Of a stretch of 42,194 nucleotides of DNA, positions 21,334-31,855 are shown piece after piece. Position numbers and translations under genes: made by a program. A model generated the notes under the pieces. It saw only the letters and a list, made by a program, of their open reading frames with translations. It searched no databases and had not been told where the DNA came from. Position 1 is the first letter of the stretch. Each line of letters begins with the position of its first letter. Source of the DNA: Hypsibius dujardini (Eukaryota > Tardigrada > Eutardigrada > Parachela > Hypsibiidae); contig LRSR01001061.1 in the NCBI GenBank assembly GCA_001579985.1, positions 1 to 42,194 on the forward strand, read 5' to 3'.

Positions 21334-23238
21334 ATGGCGCTTTCTTCCAACGACAGCCACACGCCGCCGTCATCGCGACTGTCTCCGCATGCACCTTCCT
21401 TCCAGCCGCGCCAGACCCTGGCGAGGGGACTCTGGCGAAGTGACCTCGGCCACCAAAACGGAGGAGGGCGATTCCAGGAGCAACAACCTCACCGTCAAAA
21501 TGGCAGCCAGGTGAGACAGTATTGAGGAAAAAGAAGTAATATTTTTGTTTATTTTATAATATTTTCAGATGTTTTGATAAGTTTAAATAATAACTGTGCA
21601 GCTTAAGTGAAATAATTTGTTTAAATTCACTACACGTTCAATTTCAAGATTTTGATGTTTTGACATCTGGAGTCAGCGGAGGAATTTTCATCAAGAATTT
21701 AGATAGGTGCCAAGTTTATTGAGTGACCGTGACTGAGCTGAAAATTAAGAACTGCTTCATCGAAAAATGTGTTCCGAATGACAGGACGAACAAATGAGAA
21801 GCAAGTTGTCCGTCTTGGTTTTTGAATGTTAGAGGTCAACGCAACTGAATTTGTATTACAACCGGGAAACCAATCTAAAATACGTAGTCTCCTGGTGGCG
21901 CCACTTTCCATGACTAAATTCATGTGTTTCTTTTTATGAAACATTTCCCGCTTATCACATTGGAACTGCAATTTGCTTTCTTATTGAACTGTGCCAAAAA
22001 TATTCAATATATTCCAATTGATCAATGCTCTGTGGTTCAGCTTTGGTTATGTCTTTTTGCCTCACGATGCCTAAAGTCGTCCGGCACGTTAATATTCAGT
22101 ATGGGTATATTTGATATTGACCTATCATCGATTGATTGATTGGATGTCGCGCCGTACAGTGAAAGTCGTGAGATTCGAACGACGTCACAGTGTCGTTTCT
22201 ACTTTACTGTCTCAAACTCCAAAGTAACAACAGCCGGCTCCGAGCAAAAGGTTCGATAGAAATAAACTTACGTGACCGTTCGAATCTCAGGACTTTCACT
22301 TTATCACATGTATATCAAATGCTTCTTTTATCTTTGCCAAATGGCAATTTCTTCCGTCTTCCTTACAGCACAAGGTTCGCAGCTTTTCCAGCGCGACCGC
22401 CTACATCAGTCGCCGCAGCAGCTCCACCGAATATCGCCTGTGGAAAACGGAACTGTGCAAGAACCCCGCGTACGTGGCGACTGGTCGTTGCTCCTACAAT
22501 ACGGGCGGACACCAGTGCAGATTCGCGCACGGAGAAGAGGAACTCCAGGAGCCGATCAAGCCCAACAAGTATAAAACGGAGCTGTGCAAGCACTTCCGGA
22601 TGGGTGGTGACTACAACTGCCTCCATGGCGCTCGGTGTAACTTCATCCACCCGGCTGGCGCTGACATGATGGTATTCACAGAGACTTTACGTACAAACTC
22701 TTACCACTTTTTCCATGTGCTGCTCAGTTAATATTGACCTTGTTGCATACAGAATGTGGAGGCAAACGGGTCATCTGAAAGCATTCTGTCGGCCGCCGCT
22801 CCAGCCATCAGTCCTCCGGCGCGCCGCAGAAGCCGCAACGACATCTTCCTCCATACACCGACTAGAGTTGACACACCGACGACAGTTGACCATCTACAGT
22901 CAGAAGCTACCATTCACTCGGCGATGATGGACGACGGCGAAGATGACTTAGACACTTCTTCGATCTCACTCGATTCCGGGTTCGTTTCGACCAGCAGCAC
23001 TCCACCTCGTCGTCTGTCTGTCCTTGGCGAACGCCCCAACTCACCGCTCAACTATCTGCCGTTCGGTCCGGAGATGTTCTCCCCTGCGGCTGAGGTGCCC
23101 CTTTGGCTGTCTCCCTTTCTGAGCATCACCACTGCCCCAGAAGACGATCGAGGTTTCCCTACTGACGACGATGCAGTTCTGGCCCACATGGACGCCGGTT
23201 CTGAGGCCATGGTGGACGAACTCTTGCGCACCGAGTGA
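21334..23238 (+). CDS. TIS11/ZFP36-like tandem CCCH zinc-finger protein
   Basis: Exons 21334-21510, 22369-22671, 22753-23238; 321 aa, phase 0 throughout. Two CCCH fingers: finger 1 uses C89, C100, C109, H113 after LWKTELC, finger 2 uses C132, C143, C149, H153 after KYKTELC. The (R/K)YKTEL lead-ins and the FAHGEEEL linker are signatures of TIS11/TTP-type proteins, which bind AU-rich 3' UTR elements and recruit deadenylases. Finger spacings are C-X10-C-X8-C-X3-H and C-X10-C-X5-C-X3-H, against the vertebrate C-X8-C-X5-C-X3-H; the second resembles nematode germline CCCH proteins. The tail is Ser/Pro/Asp-rich and low complexity, with likely phosphorylation sites. No clear CNOT1-binding tail was seen. 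Intron 1 carries a foldback element. Confidence 0.9.
22155..22303. mobile_element. foldback MITE family F, copy 1 (TIS11 intron 1)
   Basis: Ends TACAGTGAAAGTCGTGAGAT and the complement of AAAGTGAAAGTCCTGAGATT, about 149 bp. The core CCGGCTCCGAGCAAA matches the copy at 36992. Confidence 0.85.
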
Positions 23239-25083
23239 TGACGGACTTCTTTGACGTCCAACCCCGTTCCTGTTCCATCTTCTGTTTCGACCCGGCCTGC
23301 TTTTTTTGCCGATCCTGTCTTAGTCATGACGCCTGTTTTGCCTTTTGTTCCTAACGGGAATCGGTCGTCTCCCCGCCGTGCCATGTTTCATGTTTCATTT
23401 CTCCTCGTCGTAAACCGTTGTATGTTCACTGCGATAGACCGTCCTCACTGCACTATTTCCTGATCTCTGGATTGCCGTCGCGTGGTCCTATCTTTTGTTG
23501 AATGAAGTTTTTAGTCTTTAATCTCTGTAATTCTGTAGCAGCATTTTATCCAATCCAAGTGAGCCATGTATGTTTTGGCTTACTTTTTACTTTGTTTATC
23601 GAGTTATTTGTTGCTCAAGTGTATTTTCTTAGGTTTTTTGCCGCTTTTATGTATTCTATCAGGAAGGTTCCGTTCTCACCTGCTCTTTTTCCTCCTCTTG
23701 CCTTTATTCAAGAGAAGTTGCTATCTTTGATATCTTGAGTTCTGGTATGCTGCATCCTTGTCATGCTTACATATTCTCCTTTTGCTTTCATTCGAGAGAA
23801 GTTGCTATCTTTAGTTCTAGTTTGCTGCATCCTTGTCATGCTTACATATTCTCCAGCATGAATCTGTGAGTGCTGCTGTAATACAACTCCATTTGCTACT
23901 ACGAAGAATTGCATTTAAAGTACGCATACTTCCTTAGAAGTTCCTTAGAAGTTGAACCATTCAACCTGATTTGAAAAAGAGTTCGGAAATGTGAATTTTC
24001 ATCGGGTTTTCGAGGTCCGAGAGCGCGAACGAACTAACTGACAAGGGATGCGCTGATGTGGCTCCAAGTGATGCGCTGCTGTGGCTCCAAGTGATGCGCT
24101 GCTGTGGCTCCCTCTGCTGGCTCTATCTCTATTGGCTCGTTCTGGTTCAAGTCAAAAGATTGTTTTGCTATGTTACAAACTCTGGAATTCAGGATTTATT
24201 TTATTTTCTGAATCTTTTATTCATTTCATTGCTAGTCGGGCAATTCAATTTTTGTGGCTGACTTGAATCTGAACTTACGTGGGCTTCTTTCACGTATTTT
24301 ATGGAATCTCGCTAGTACCACTTCCACATCACACACAAATTATTCCCGGCTCCGGGATTGGATTCCCTGTCGAAAAAGGTAATCTTGCACTAGAATTTGC
24401 TTACTTTTCAGTTTTCACTAATGTGCCGCGGCATGAGAGAGGGTTGGGGTTTCAAATATTAAATGGGGAGATTTGGCCAAAGGATCGTTGGATTTACTTA
24501 AGGATGTCGGGCTGGCATTGATTCCATTGATTGATGTATTGCAATAGTTTAAGAGATGGAAAAAATACGATGGTCGTTGACTTAATTGCTCGATGGATTG
24601 ATTGATTTTTGCCGCTGACATTACCGTGTGAACTTTCGATGTCTGATCTGTCAGTTGTCTACAGAATTTACTTCAGTTCATGTTTCCGGAGCGATCGACC
24701 TTGATATCAATAGCACATCTTTGCTTGTTTCTGTGAGTTTTGGGATTGCCAAAGGGAAAGTTTCTTTTTTACCTGCGAAACATACCCGATCTACGATCCC
24801 CCGCAGTTCCTGCTGGTGCTGCTCGAACAGCTCGCAAATACTTATTGTGATTTTATTCATATGTGTTCTGCCAAAACTTCGGTATAGCTGTTGCTGTCAG
24901 ATCTTTGAGTTGAAATATGTTTCGTATTTCAAGTGGAGTTGAACTCTGTCGAAGTAGCCGTGGCGGTGTCGATTGATTGATTGATTGTTGATTGATTATT
25001 CATTCCGCTTAAGGGTGTGTAGCTCCGAGTATGCCGTTCTTTGTAATCGCACTAATCGCTAAAAGCTTGATTGCTGCTTCTAG
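23239..25083. other. TIS11 3' UTR and intergenic region, no further gene recognised
   Basis: T-rich sequence, probably including the TIS11 3' UTR. It holds an 80-bp imperfect tandem duplication (23697-23854) and a 23-bp direct repeat (24057-24115). No supported exon. A short minus-strand segment near 24800-24850 looks exon-like but is unconnected. Confidence 0.5.
23697..23854. repeat. tandem duplication, about 80 bp x 2
   Basis: Both copies contain AGAGAAGTTGCTATCTTT and GCTGCATCCTTGTCATGCTT ending ATATTCTCC. Confidence 0.85.
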
Positions 25084-26097
25084 ATGCCGCGCAAATCAAA
25101 GCAGTCTCCTTCGGAAAAAGGCACAGTGATGGAAGGTGTGAGCCCGAGGAAACGGGCGCGGCGAACGCGTCCACCCCATTCAGCCCCAAAAGTCGGCCAT
25201 GTCGAGGGAACCCAGCACTGGGTGGCCGAAAGTATTCTGGACTATCGTTTGGCGCCGGCTAATGTCGCACTCGCAAGAGGCGAAGACCAGTCCACAATTA
25301 CCGGGAAGAAAATGGTGTAAGTCTACATTATACACACCTGGCAAAAACCTTGCGCTAACCGAGTTAAGTCATTACACTCGTTCGACGCATGGCTGTTATA
25401 CAGCCCCCGAGTTGAAGCGCTTAAATCGGTCAGCGCGAGGTTTTTGCCACGTGTGTACTCTTGACGATATGACATAAATAAATCTTCTCTTTTTGCTTTA
25501 CTTTGGGTTTTGCATCACTTCTGCTCACGACTGTCCCCAGCAAATAGTTCTCGATGTCTTGAAAAAAATCTGAATTCGGCTGGGCCGCCTTCTGTGTCTA
25601 TACCTGAGTATGATGTCTGGCCGTGAAAATGGCCTTTTCATACGTACAGAACAAACCATATACAGTCAACGATACGATTGAGTGTAATGGAGGGTCCGGG
25701 GGATGGGCAAAAGGGGCGGAGCAGGGGGTGAGCATTGTTCGATTGTATGAAAATCACCCCTGCTCCGCCCCTTTTGCCCATCCCCCGGACCCTCCATTAC
25801 ACTCAATCTTGTCGTTGACTGTACTGTACAGGTAATAGGTATTACAGGTAATAGGGTTTACAACGGAGTGTCTTCCTTGTCAGGTACTTCGTCGTCAAAT
25901 GGTGGGGCTACGGAGAAGACGAGCTAACGTTGGAACCGGCAACTAATCTCGCATCAGCCCTAAAAATGGTTCATAAGTTTCTGAAGGAAAAGGGGTTTCA
26001 GTTAGCGGTGAACAGTGAAACAGAGGAAACTTGGCTTGAACCCTTTGTGGCCAAGGAAAACGACGGCCAGGAGGAAGGAGAGGAGGAGGATAATTGA
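25084..26097 (+). CDS. small chromodomain protein (HP1/CBX-like, single domain)
   Basis: Exons 25084-25316 and 25884-26097, 148 aa, phase 2 junction. Basic N-terminus (SPRKRARRTRP), chromodomain about residues 45-115 (HWVAESILDYRL ... YFVVKWWGYGEDEL ... LEPATNL ... VHKFLKEKG), acidic tail (GQEEGEEEDN). Chromodomains read methylated histone H3 lysines with three aromatic residues. Here W46 and W84/W85 fill two positions, but the usual TWEP tryptophan is Leu94 (TLEP). About 20 extra residues (ANVALARGEDQS) separate the first and second strands. No chromoshadow domain is present, so it is not a canonical HP1. Nuclear location is inferred. The ATG directly follows an acceptor (GCTTCTAG), so a 5' UTR intron or an unseen upstream coding exon is likely. 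The intron hosts two foldback elements. Confidence 0.85.
25331..25457. mobile_element. foldback MITE family C, copy 3 (chromodomain intron)
   Basis: Well preserved: TACACACCTGGCAAAAACCT on the left, GGTTTTTGCCACGTGTGTA on the right, 127 bp. It begins 14 bp after the donor. Confidence 0.9.
25661..25823. mobile_element. foldback MITE family A, copy 1 (chromodomain intron)
   Basis: Near-perfect palindrome, 163 bp: TACAGTCAACGATACGATTG at left, CAATCTTGTCGTTGACTGTA at right. The arms include GGGCAAAAGGGGCGGAGCAG and its complement. Confidence 0.9.
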
Positions 26098-26847
26098 TAG
26101 TTCGGCCATAAATCATCTGGTTATGATCTCGGGCGCCGCAGACTCTTACTTCTTTTCCTGGTCAATTTTGCAGCAACTGCTCACACTTTTGTGTCTCTGA
26201 GCTTGTGTTATTGGCAAGTTGGTAGATGCACATAGTTTTTGGGATAACAGGAATCAAGCGAGTACTACGATTACCACAGCTTTATCTCTGATTCTCTACG
26301 GACAAATCTATGCCTTGTACGCTTCTTAGGCGGCATTAATGGAGCATACTGCCTTTTAATGGAGCATACTTCCTTTTAATGGAGCATACTGGATCTTAAT
26401 GGAGCATACTGGATTTTAATGGAGTGTACACTGTACACATTGTTGCTGTTCCTCTTTTTTCTTGATTTCCTGGTCCTCCTGGTATGCTTTGTTTACTGTT
26501 ACCGTGATCCTTGTTAGTGAGTCTGAAACGGGGGGAGGGTTGACTGACTCAGTCAGAATACAGTGTACTACCATTCACTTCTGCTTTGCATGAAATACCA
26601 TCATGTAGATTGTGCGGCGGCTTCGCGACTTTGCAACAAGGTTTACCGACAGACCGCAAGAAAAGTGTTCTCAACTATCGTATGTTCGTTCATGAGAAAC
26701 AACATGCCGGCTCTACGATTTTTGAACGTAAAGGGCCAACTGGTTGTTCGAAGTGGCTTCTGGATTCAAATCAAGCGCAACACTTCTCATTGATGTCTTG
26801 ATTCACTTATCAATCCCTTCAAGTTCAGCCTGCGCGACGCATTGTAG
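26098..26847. other. intergenic, no gene recognised
   Basis: Chromodomain-gene 3' flank with a 20-bp minisatellite. No supported exon. Confidence 0.5.
26337..26426. repeat. 20-bp minisatellite
   Basis: Five tandem units of TTAATGGAGCATACT plus a variable GCC/TCC/GGA spacer; the last unit is degraded. Confidence 0.85.
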
Positions 26848-26994
26848 TACTCTACTGCCGCGATTATAACGGTCGGTTTTTGCACCCGGGCAGCGCACTC
26901 AGCATGTGTGTGTTGGCTGGGTGCCAACTCGTGGCAAAGGCACGTGTGACGGAGGCGGGGCTTAATTGACCGTTATAATCGTGGCAGTAGAGTA
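26848..26994. mobile_element. foldback MITE, TACTCTACTGCC ends
   Basis: 147 bp. Left TACTCTACTGCCGCGATTAT, right the complement of TACTCTACTGCCACGATTAT. The ends resemble the outer element at 20317 (TACTGTACTGCCACGATT), so both belong to one family. Confidence 0.85.
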
Positions 26995-27240
26995 CGCCAC
27001 AGTGTAAGGATGATGAGTTGATTGATGAGTTTGCTGCACGTAACTCCCGCGCCGAATCCCGCGCACTCACGATTCAGTCACACTGTCACACAAGACACAT
27101 ACACTTAAGTGATCCCTTGATACACTTCATTTTCACACTCTATTCTCCCTTCAACTCAAGCAGTTTTTGTCCCTCAATTCTGCAGTACGCTCTGGTGTCC
27201 CGCAAATCTTCTCCTATACCTATACTCCGCCTGATTTCCA

Positions 27241-28831
27241 ATGAGCGACATGGATGATTTCGTTGATGACGTTATCGCTGAAGATCTGCGCCCGCCATAC
27301 CGAACGTCTCAAGACTGCCATCTCCCATGCCAGAACTTATTATCCCCCGTCCGCGTCGAACAGACCGTCGAATGGGAGTCCAACCAAGAGCCACTGTGCC
27401 CGCCGTTTCCGAAGCTGTCACACCTGCCTCCCGCGCCGCTCCTTCCCAACTACGGACCGCTGCCTAACGTCAATCTTTCCAGCATCCATTCAAGAAAAAC
27501 GGATCCCCTTGTTGGCGCGCCATGGGATTTCCAGCCGCGTCCATGTCCATCACCTGCTACCACGTCGAGTGGTCGATGTCTCTTCATTCTATTTGCATTT
27601 TTGGCACTCAGCGTATTGTATTCAGCATATTTATTGGTGTTAGGAGCTCGCAGGCAAGACCCAGCGAGAGAGGTGCCTGCGCTGCCGTCGGGCTCGTCTT
27701 CTCTTGTATCCAGCTGCCCGCACCATGACCTGTCATGGACACAAGATGAGGATGTTACATCTGCAGGTGAGTTTAACCTTGGGTACGGTGTCAAGAGTTC
27801 ACGCCTCAATTTCCACAGTTTGAGTTGAGTTGATTCAGAGTTGAGTTGAGTTGAGTTGAGTTGTTCGGTTGATTGATCTATTGCTTTATGCTGCTGTCGT
27901 TCTTATGTCTGGTCTGGTGTCACTTGAAGATTTCTGTGACTGCGCATTTGCATGCCGATGCCAATGTTTCGTTATACAAGCAATTAATTGATACGCTCTG
28001 TTTAATAAAATACAGGAAGCATTAAAGATTTGCAATGGGAAATTGCTGAGTCTTCGATGTCGCCACAGCAGCGGCACCCCGGTTTTGGGAATCATGAACT
28101 GGAAATCGCCTTCGACTACGCCCTGTCCAGTCTTGGCGCACGCGTGTTAACGACGCGGGACACAAAGCCGATCGCACTATTGGAAGCAAAATTTCTGGGC
28201 TTTTCTGTATATAGTATGGAGTCATCTGTCAGCATGGAGGATGCGCCGCTCGAGCCCTTGGTGATTCCGGGCCGGTACGATGATATTCCAGTTTGGGATA
28301 GGAAGATTCCTGCTTGATCGAGCGAACTTGCAAGCATTCATTCGTAGAGATTAGGAAAGACAACTCAAACAGACATTCTATTGTAAACTCAATGAATGCA
28401 AGTAGTATTTGGTCATGTACTAGGTTGTATCTGCTGTCTCTTTCAACAGGTGCTGGCGATTTCGGGAATTTCCTGGGACTTTAGTGATACAACTACCGGA
28501 GGAAATCTGGGTGTCCTCCTTCAGCCTATCTCACGTTCTGGCATTGGGTGTTCCGGCAAATCGACTGCGATCTGCTCCGCAGCACTTCGAAGTCTGGGGC
28601 TTGACCAGTGTTGGTGATGAACGTCCTCATCTTTTCGGTGCCTACACTTTCCAGCTCTTTTACCAAAATCCAACTCAAGCCTTTGCGGTGCAGTATCCCG
28701 CTATTAGAAGACTATCTATTGTAGAATTGAAAATCTTGAGCAACCATGGCGCAGCAGATTTCACTTGCGTGTACCGTTTTAAAGTCTTTGGCGTGGCTGC
28801 CGAGGATGAGCTCGCAGGCGGTCGTATTTGA
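27241..28831 (+). CDS. SUN-domain nuclear envelope protein
   Basis: Exons 27241-27766, 28016-28274, 28450-28831; 388 aa. An acidic and Pro-rich N-terminal region (about 110 aa, presumed nucleoplasmic) precedes one membrane segment (LFILFAFLALSVLYSAYLLV, ~114-133). The C-terminal SUN domain begins DYALSSLGARVL near residue 205 and ends DFTCVYRFKVFG. Landmarks are PGRCWRF, GTLVIQLPEE, HFEVWGL and VELKILSNHG. The cysteines in PGRCW and FTCVYRF match the cation-loop pair of human SUN2. SUN proteins sit in the inner nuclear membrane and bind KASH peptides to form LINC bridges. Only about 70 residues separate membrane and SUN domain, with no long coiled coil, so the protein is unusually short-armed. 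The upstream GAGTT repeat lies in intron 1. Confidence 0.92.
27826..27862. repeat. (GAGTT)n pentamer repeat
   Basis: Short GAGTT/GTTGA tract in the first intron of the SUN gene. Confidence 0.8.
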
Positions 28832-29342
28832 TCCCCGAAAAGGCTCTAGCGCTTCATAATTCATCTTCGACGGCCTGCTTTGTTTTGTTTTTTCCAAGCT
28901 CCAAACGTTTTGTGTTGTTTTTTTGCATTTAAATCATTGAAGAGCTAGGCACACATCTCGATAGAAACGTTTTAGTGTCGCAATATATTTCACCTTGTCA
29001 CCGTTGTGACTTTGCGTGAGATCTATGACCGAAACTCCGACAGGAGCTGCTGCCGCAAATTAACAGATATGCTCAGACAACCGAATGGGGGGAAAGGCGG
29101 CCATCAATCAGGTCAGCCGAGCAAATCACCGTAAAACCATCCATCCGACATGTCAGAAAACAAAACGATGACATCGCGGAACCAAAGTGTTAGCTTAATC
29201 GGCCAAGCTGTCAGGAACTAAGAAAAGGGTGATATCCAGGGAATGTCTCGTCAAAAAAAGAGGATATCAGAGTTCAACCACGAGAATAGGATCGATCGAT
29301 CGATCGATCAGTTAGCGCAAACGGCGTCAAAATGAAGAGACG
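28832..29342. other. intergenic, no gene recognised
   Basis: SUN-gene 3' flank, then spacer with a short GATC run near 29290. No supported exon. Confidence 0.5.
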
Positions 29343-29691
29343 TTAGATTGGGGTTTCTGCAATCGTCGGATTGCGGTCGTAACTTTTGCTCCTCCGTCCG
29401 TTGTGGACCATGCTCTCCTCAGCTTCGGATGTCGAATCTTCGGCATTACTTTCGTCCGTGCACCGGCCGTTAGTTGGTTTCCTTGAGGGAAAGCATTGGC
29501 CAAGACGGGAATTTCGTTGGCTGCTCGGCATGAAAAAGCCCTTAATTGCCTACAAAACCAAAGGAATCATTAGAAATGGCAGCCTCAGGTTCAGACGCGG
29601 GATCATTAGAAATGGCAGCCTCAGGTTCAGACGCGGTGTCGTACGGGTTCAACAAAATGACCCAGTACTTCAATGGTACATTAAAAGACTG
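29343..29691 (-). other. coding-like segments downstream of PXK, unresolved 3' exons
   Basis: Minus strand. From an acceptor-like ACACTATACAG (about 29692) a phase-0 frame reads VPLKYWVILLNPYD, then a 12-residue acidic unit (DTASEPEAAISN, DPASEPEAAISN) repeated twice, ending at a stop near 29553. Directly after it, 29531-29343 is open in two frames; one reads ESNAEDSTSEAEESMVHNG and ends TIAETPI. The 36-bp repeat keeps the frame, which favours coding. These could be alternative 3' exons of the PXK-like gene, joined from the weak donor AAG/GTACGG at 30058. I cannot join them convincingly. Confidence 0.35.
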
Positions 29692-29988
29692 TATAGTGTA
29701 TGTTACGTCATTGGCAGTTAAGAGATTTTAGAGGCAGACAATAATTGAATAGGACGGAATATAATACAACAGTCAAATACGGTGCAACAACAAAATTCAT
29801 CCGCAGTGAACATGTCGAGAGAATCTTCTAATCAAGACAAGAGACCGTCGGCAAATTCCGATCGACGACATCAGTCGTGTGGATACGAACACAAAAAGTA
29901 CTGTACCTGCATCGAGCCACTTTTTCGAACGCGACTGAGGACTGGACTGATAGGACGGAAAAACACACCATCGCTCAGGGTAGAGCGA

Positions 29989-31745
29989 TTAAAGGCCTGT
30001 AAAAGCAGAGAAAGACCTTTTCATAAAAGCACGGTCCAGTTTCCGTTTTGACCGTACCTTTTCTGCATCGGACAATCGCTTCTCGTAACGTTCTGCTAAG
30101 CCCCGAGATGTGCCGACGACTTTCGAAGAGAGTTTCAGGACAGGAACTTCCATACCGAGATCAACCCCGTGAAAAAGGGGAATGGACAAGAGAAACTTGA
30201 CGGTTGGCATGCCCTTCTCGAAGCAAGCGTTAGTGGTGATCAAGAGGTTCAACACCGGCTGAATCTCCACGGGGCACTCGGGAGGTATGCTGTCAATGCA
30301 TGGTGCATCCAAGCCTTCCCCAAAGGTCATCTCATAAAGAATCCTTCCGAAACAATAGACGTCGATAGATGGAAACATCTGTCATGAAGAGAAAAACAAA
30401 CGTCAAGCTAACTGGACATAATTAAGGAAATCCCCGAGGGGAAGAGGCTTACGCAAATTTTCGGGAGCTGGATCAGGTAAGGCCGATAATATCCGGGTAA
30501 ACCGATTACGGTATTGTGAATATCCGTTAATCGACACACACCGTTCTCCAGCATGACGTTTCTCGCATGCAGACTCCCTGTGGAGAAAACGAACATTTAC
30601 CCCATAATCTTCCGCTGACTAGACGTGGCAAAATTAAAACAGAGCACGCGAACAGACAATTCCCGAGAATTCTCCACCCTCGGAGGATATAACAGGGCGT
30701 ACATTTAATATACATCGACAGCGTTAGAAACGGATGAGTGAATGTTGTTTAATAATATTTCAGCATGACTGCACTACTCGAATGGAAAGGATAACTCACC
30801 ATAGGGTAGGCCAGCCTCGTGGATGGCTTTTAAGGCCTCCAGGATTTGTCGTCCATACAGGCGAACCTCTTCCAGTGGAAACGGTCTCCGTTCATGACAG
30901 CGAGTGTACTTGCGATGAAACGCTTTCAAGGGTTTAGCCTTGTAGATGCGATCTTTGAGCGATCCCGACGGGCAAATCTGGTGCATTATTAAGCATCCGG
31001 CTTCATGGAACGTCTCATACATAATCGGATAGATAAACGGATGCTGCAACGAGATTCATTCTCAGAAGAGAACTATATGTACCAATATAAGCGAATGTAA
31101 CTGAAGTTCTTATATTCTTATGACTAGGGAAAAAATGAGTTATTAATTGTAAACTTCAACCGTTTCGATGTTCGTTCGTTCGTCTGTTTGTATGTCTGTC
31201 TAGTCTCAATTGTACTAAAGTATGATGTATGAGCAAGTCAAAGCTGTAATTGCTTTAAAAAACGATCTCTCTCTCTCTCTACTGTGGTATGGATGCTGAC
31301 TAGTTCCGCCACCTACTTGTAATCGAAGAAGCTGCTTCAAGGCCTCCTGGCGTTCCTTCACTTCGCAGTGCGAGTATTTCCGGCCCAGGAACGTCTGCCG
31401 GTTGAAGATATTTAAAACCAAATAAACACAAGTCACGATGAACATACCGTACCATACATACACAGTAAAGGCATGCCTTCTCTCTTACCCAGCTCATCAT
31501 CAGCCGCGAGTCTCGGTTATCCACCTCACGAACTATGCCGTAATGCTTGGCAAAACGCCATCCTATCCCGGGCAATCGTTCCTCTAGTTCGTAAACTCCT
31601 TCGCTCCCCAGCACCATGCTCGCATGCTGCATTGCCAGTCCTGGAAGAAGAATTCAAAACTGTAATGAAGTCGGCACGCGCTACGTCACTACAGCTATCA
31701 TATTTCAATTCATCTGTCTGCCTATCTGTCTGATTCTGACTATTT

Positions 31746-31799
<54 letters not shown>

Positions 31800-31800
31800 A

Positions 31801-31855
<55 letters not shown>

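Noticed and set aside
22280-22300. tRNA gene suggested by GTTCGAATC
   Set aside because: No acceptor stem, anticodon arm or A box; the motif belongs to the arms of a foldback element.
24678-24860. Short minus-strand frame CELFEQHQQELRGIVDR with a GTATGT-like donor
   Set aside because: Looks like a single exon but no partner exons could be found on either side; probably chance.
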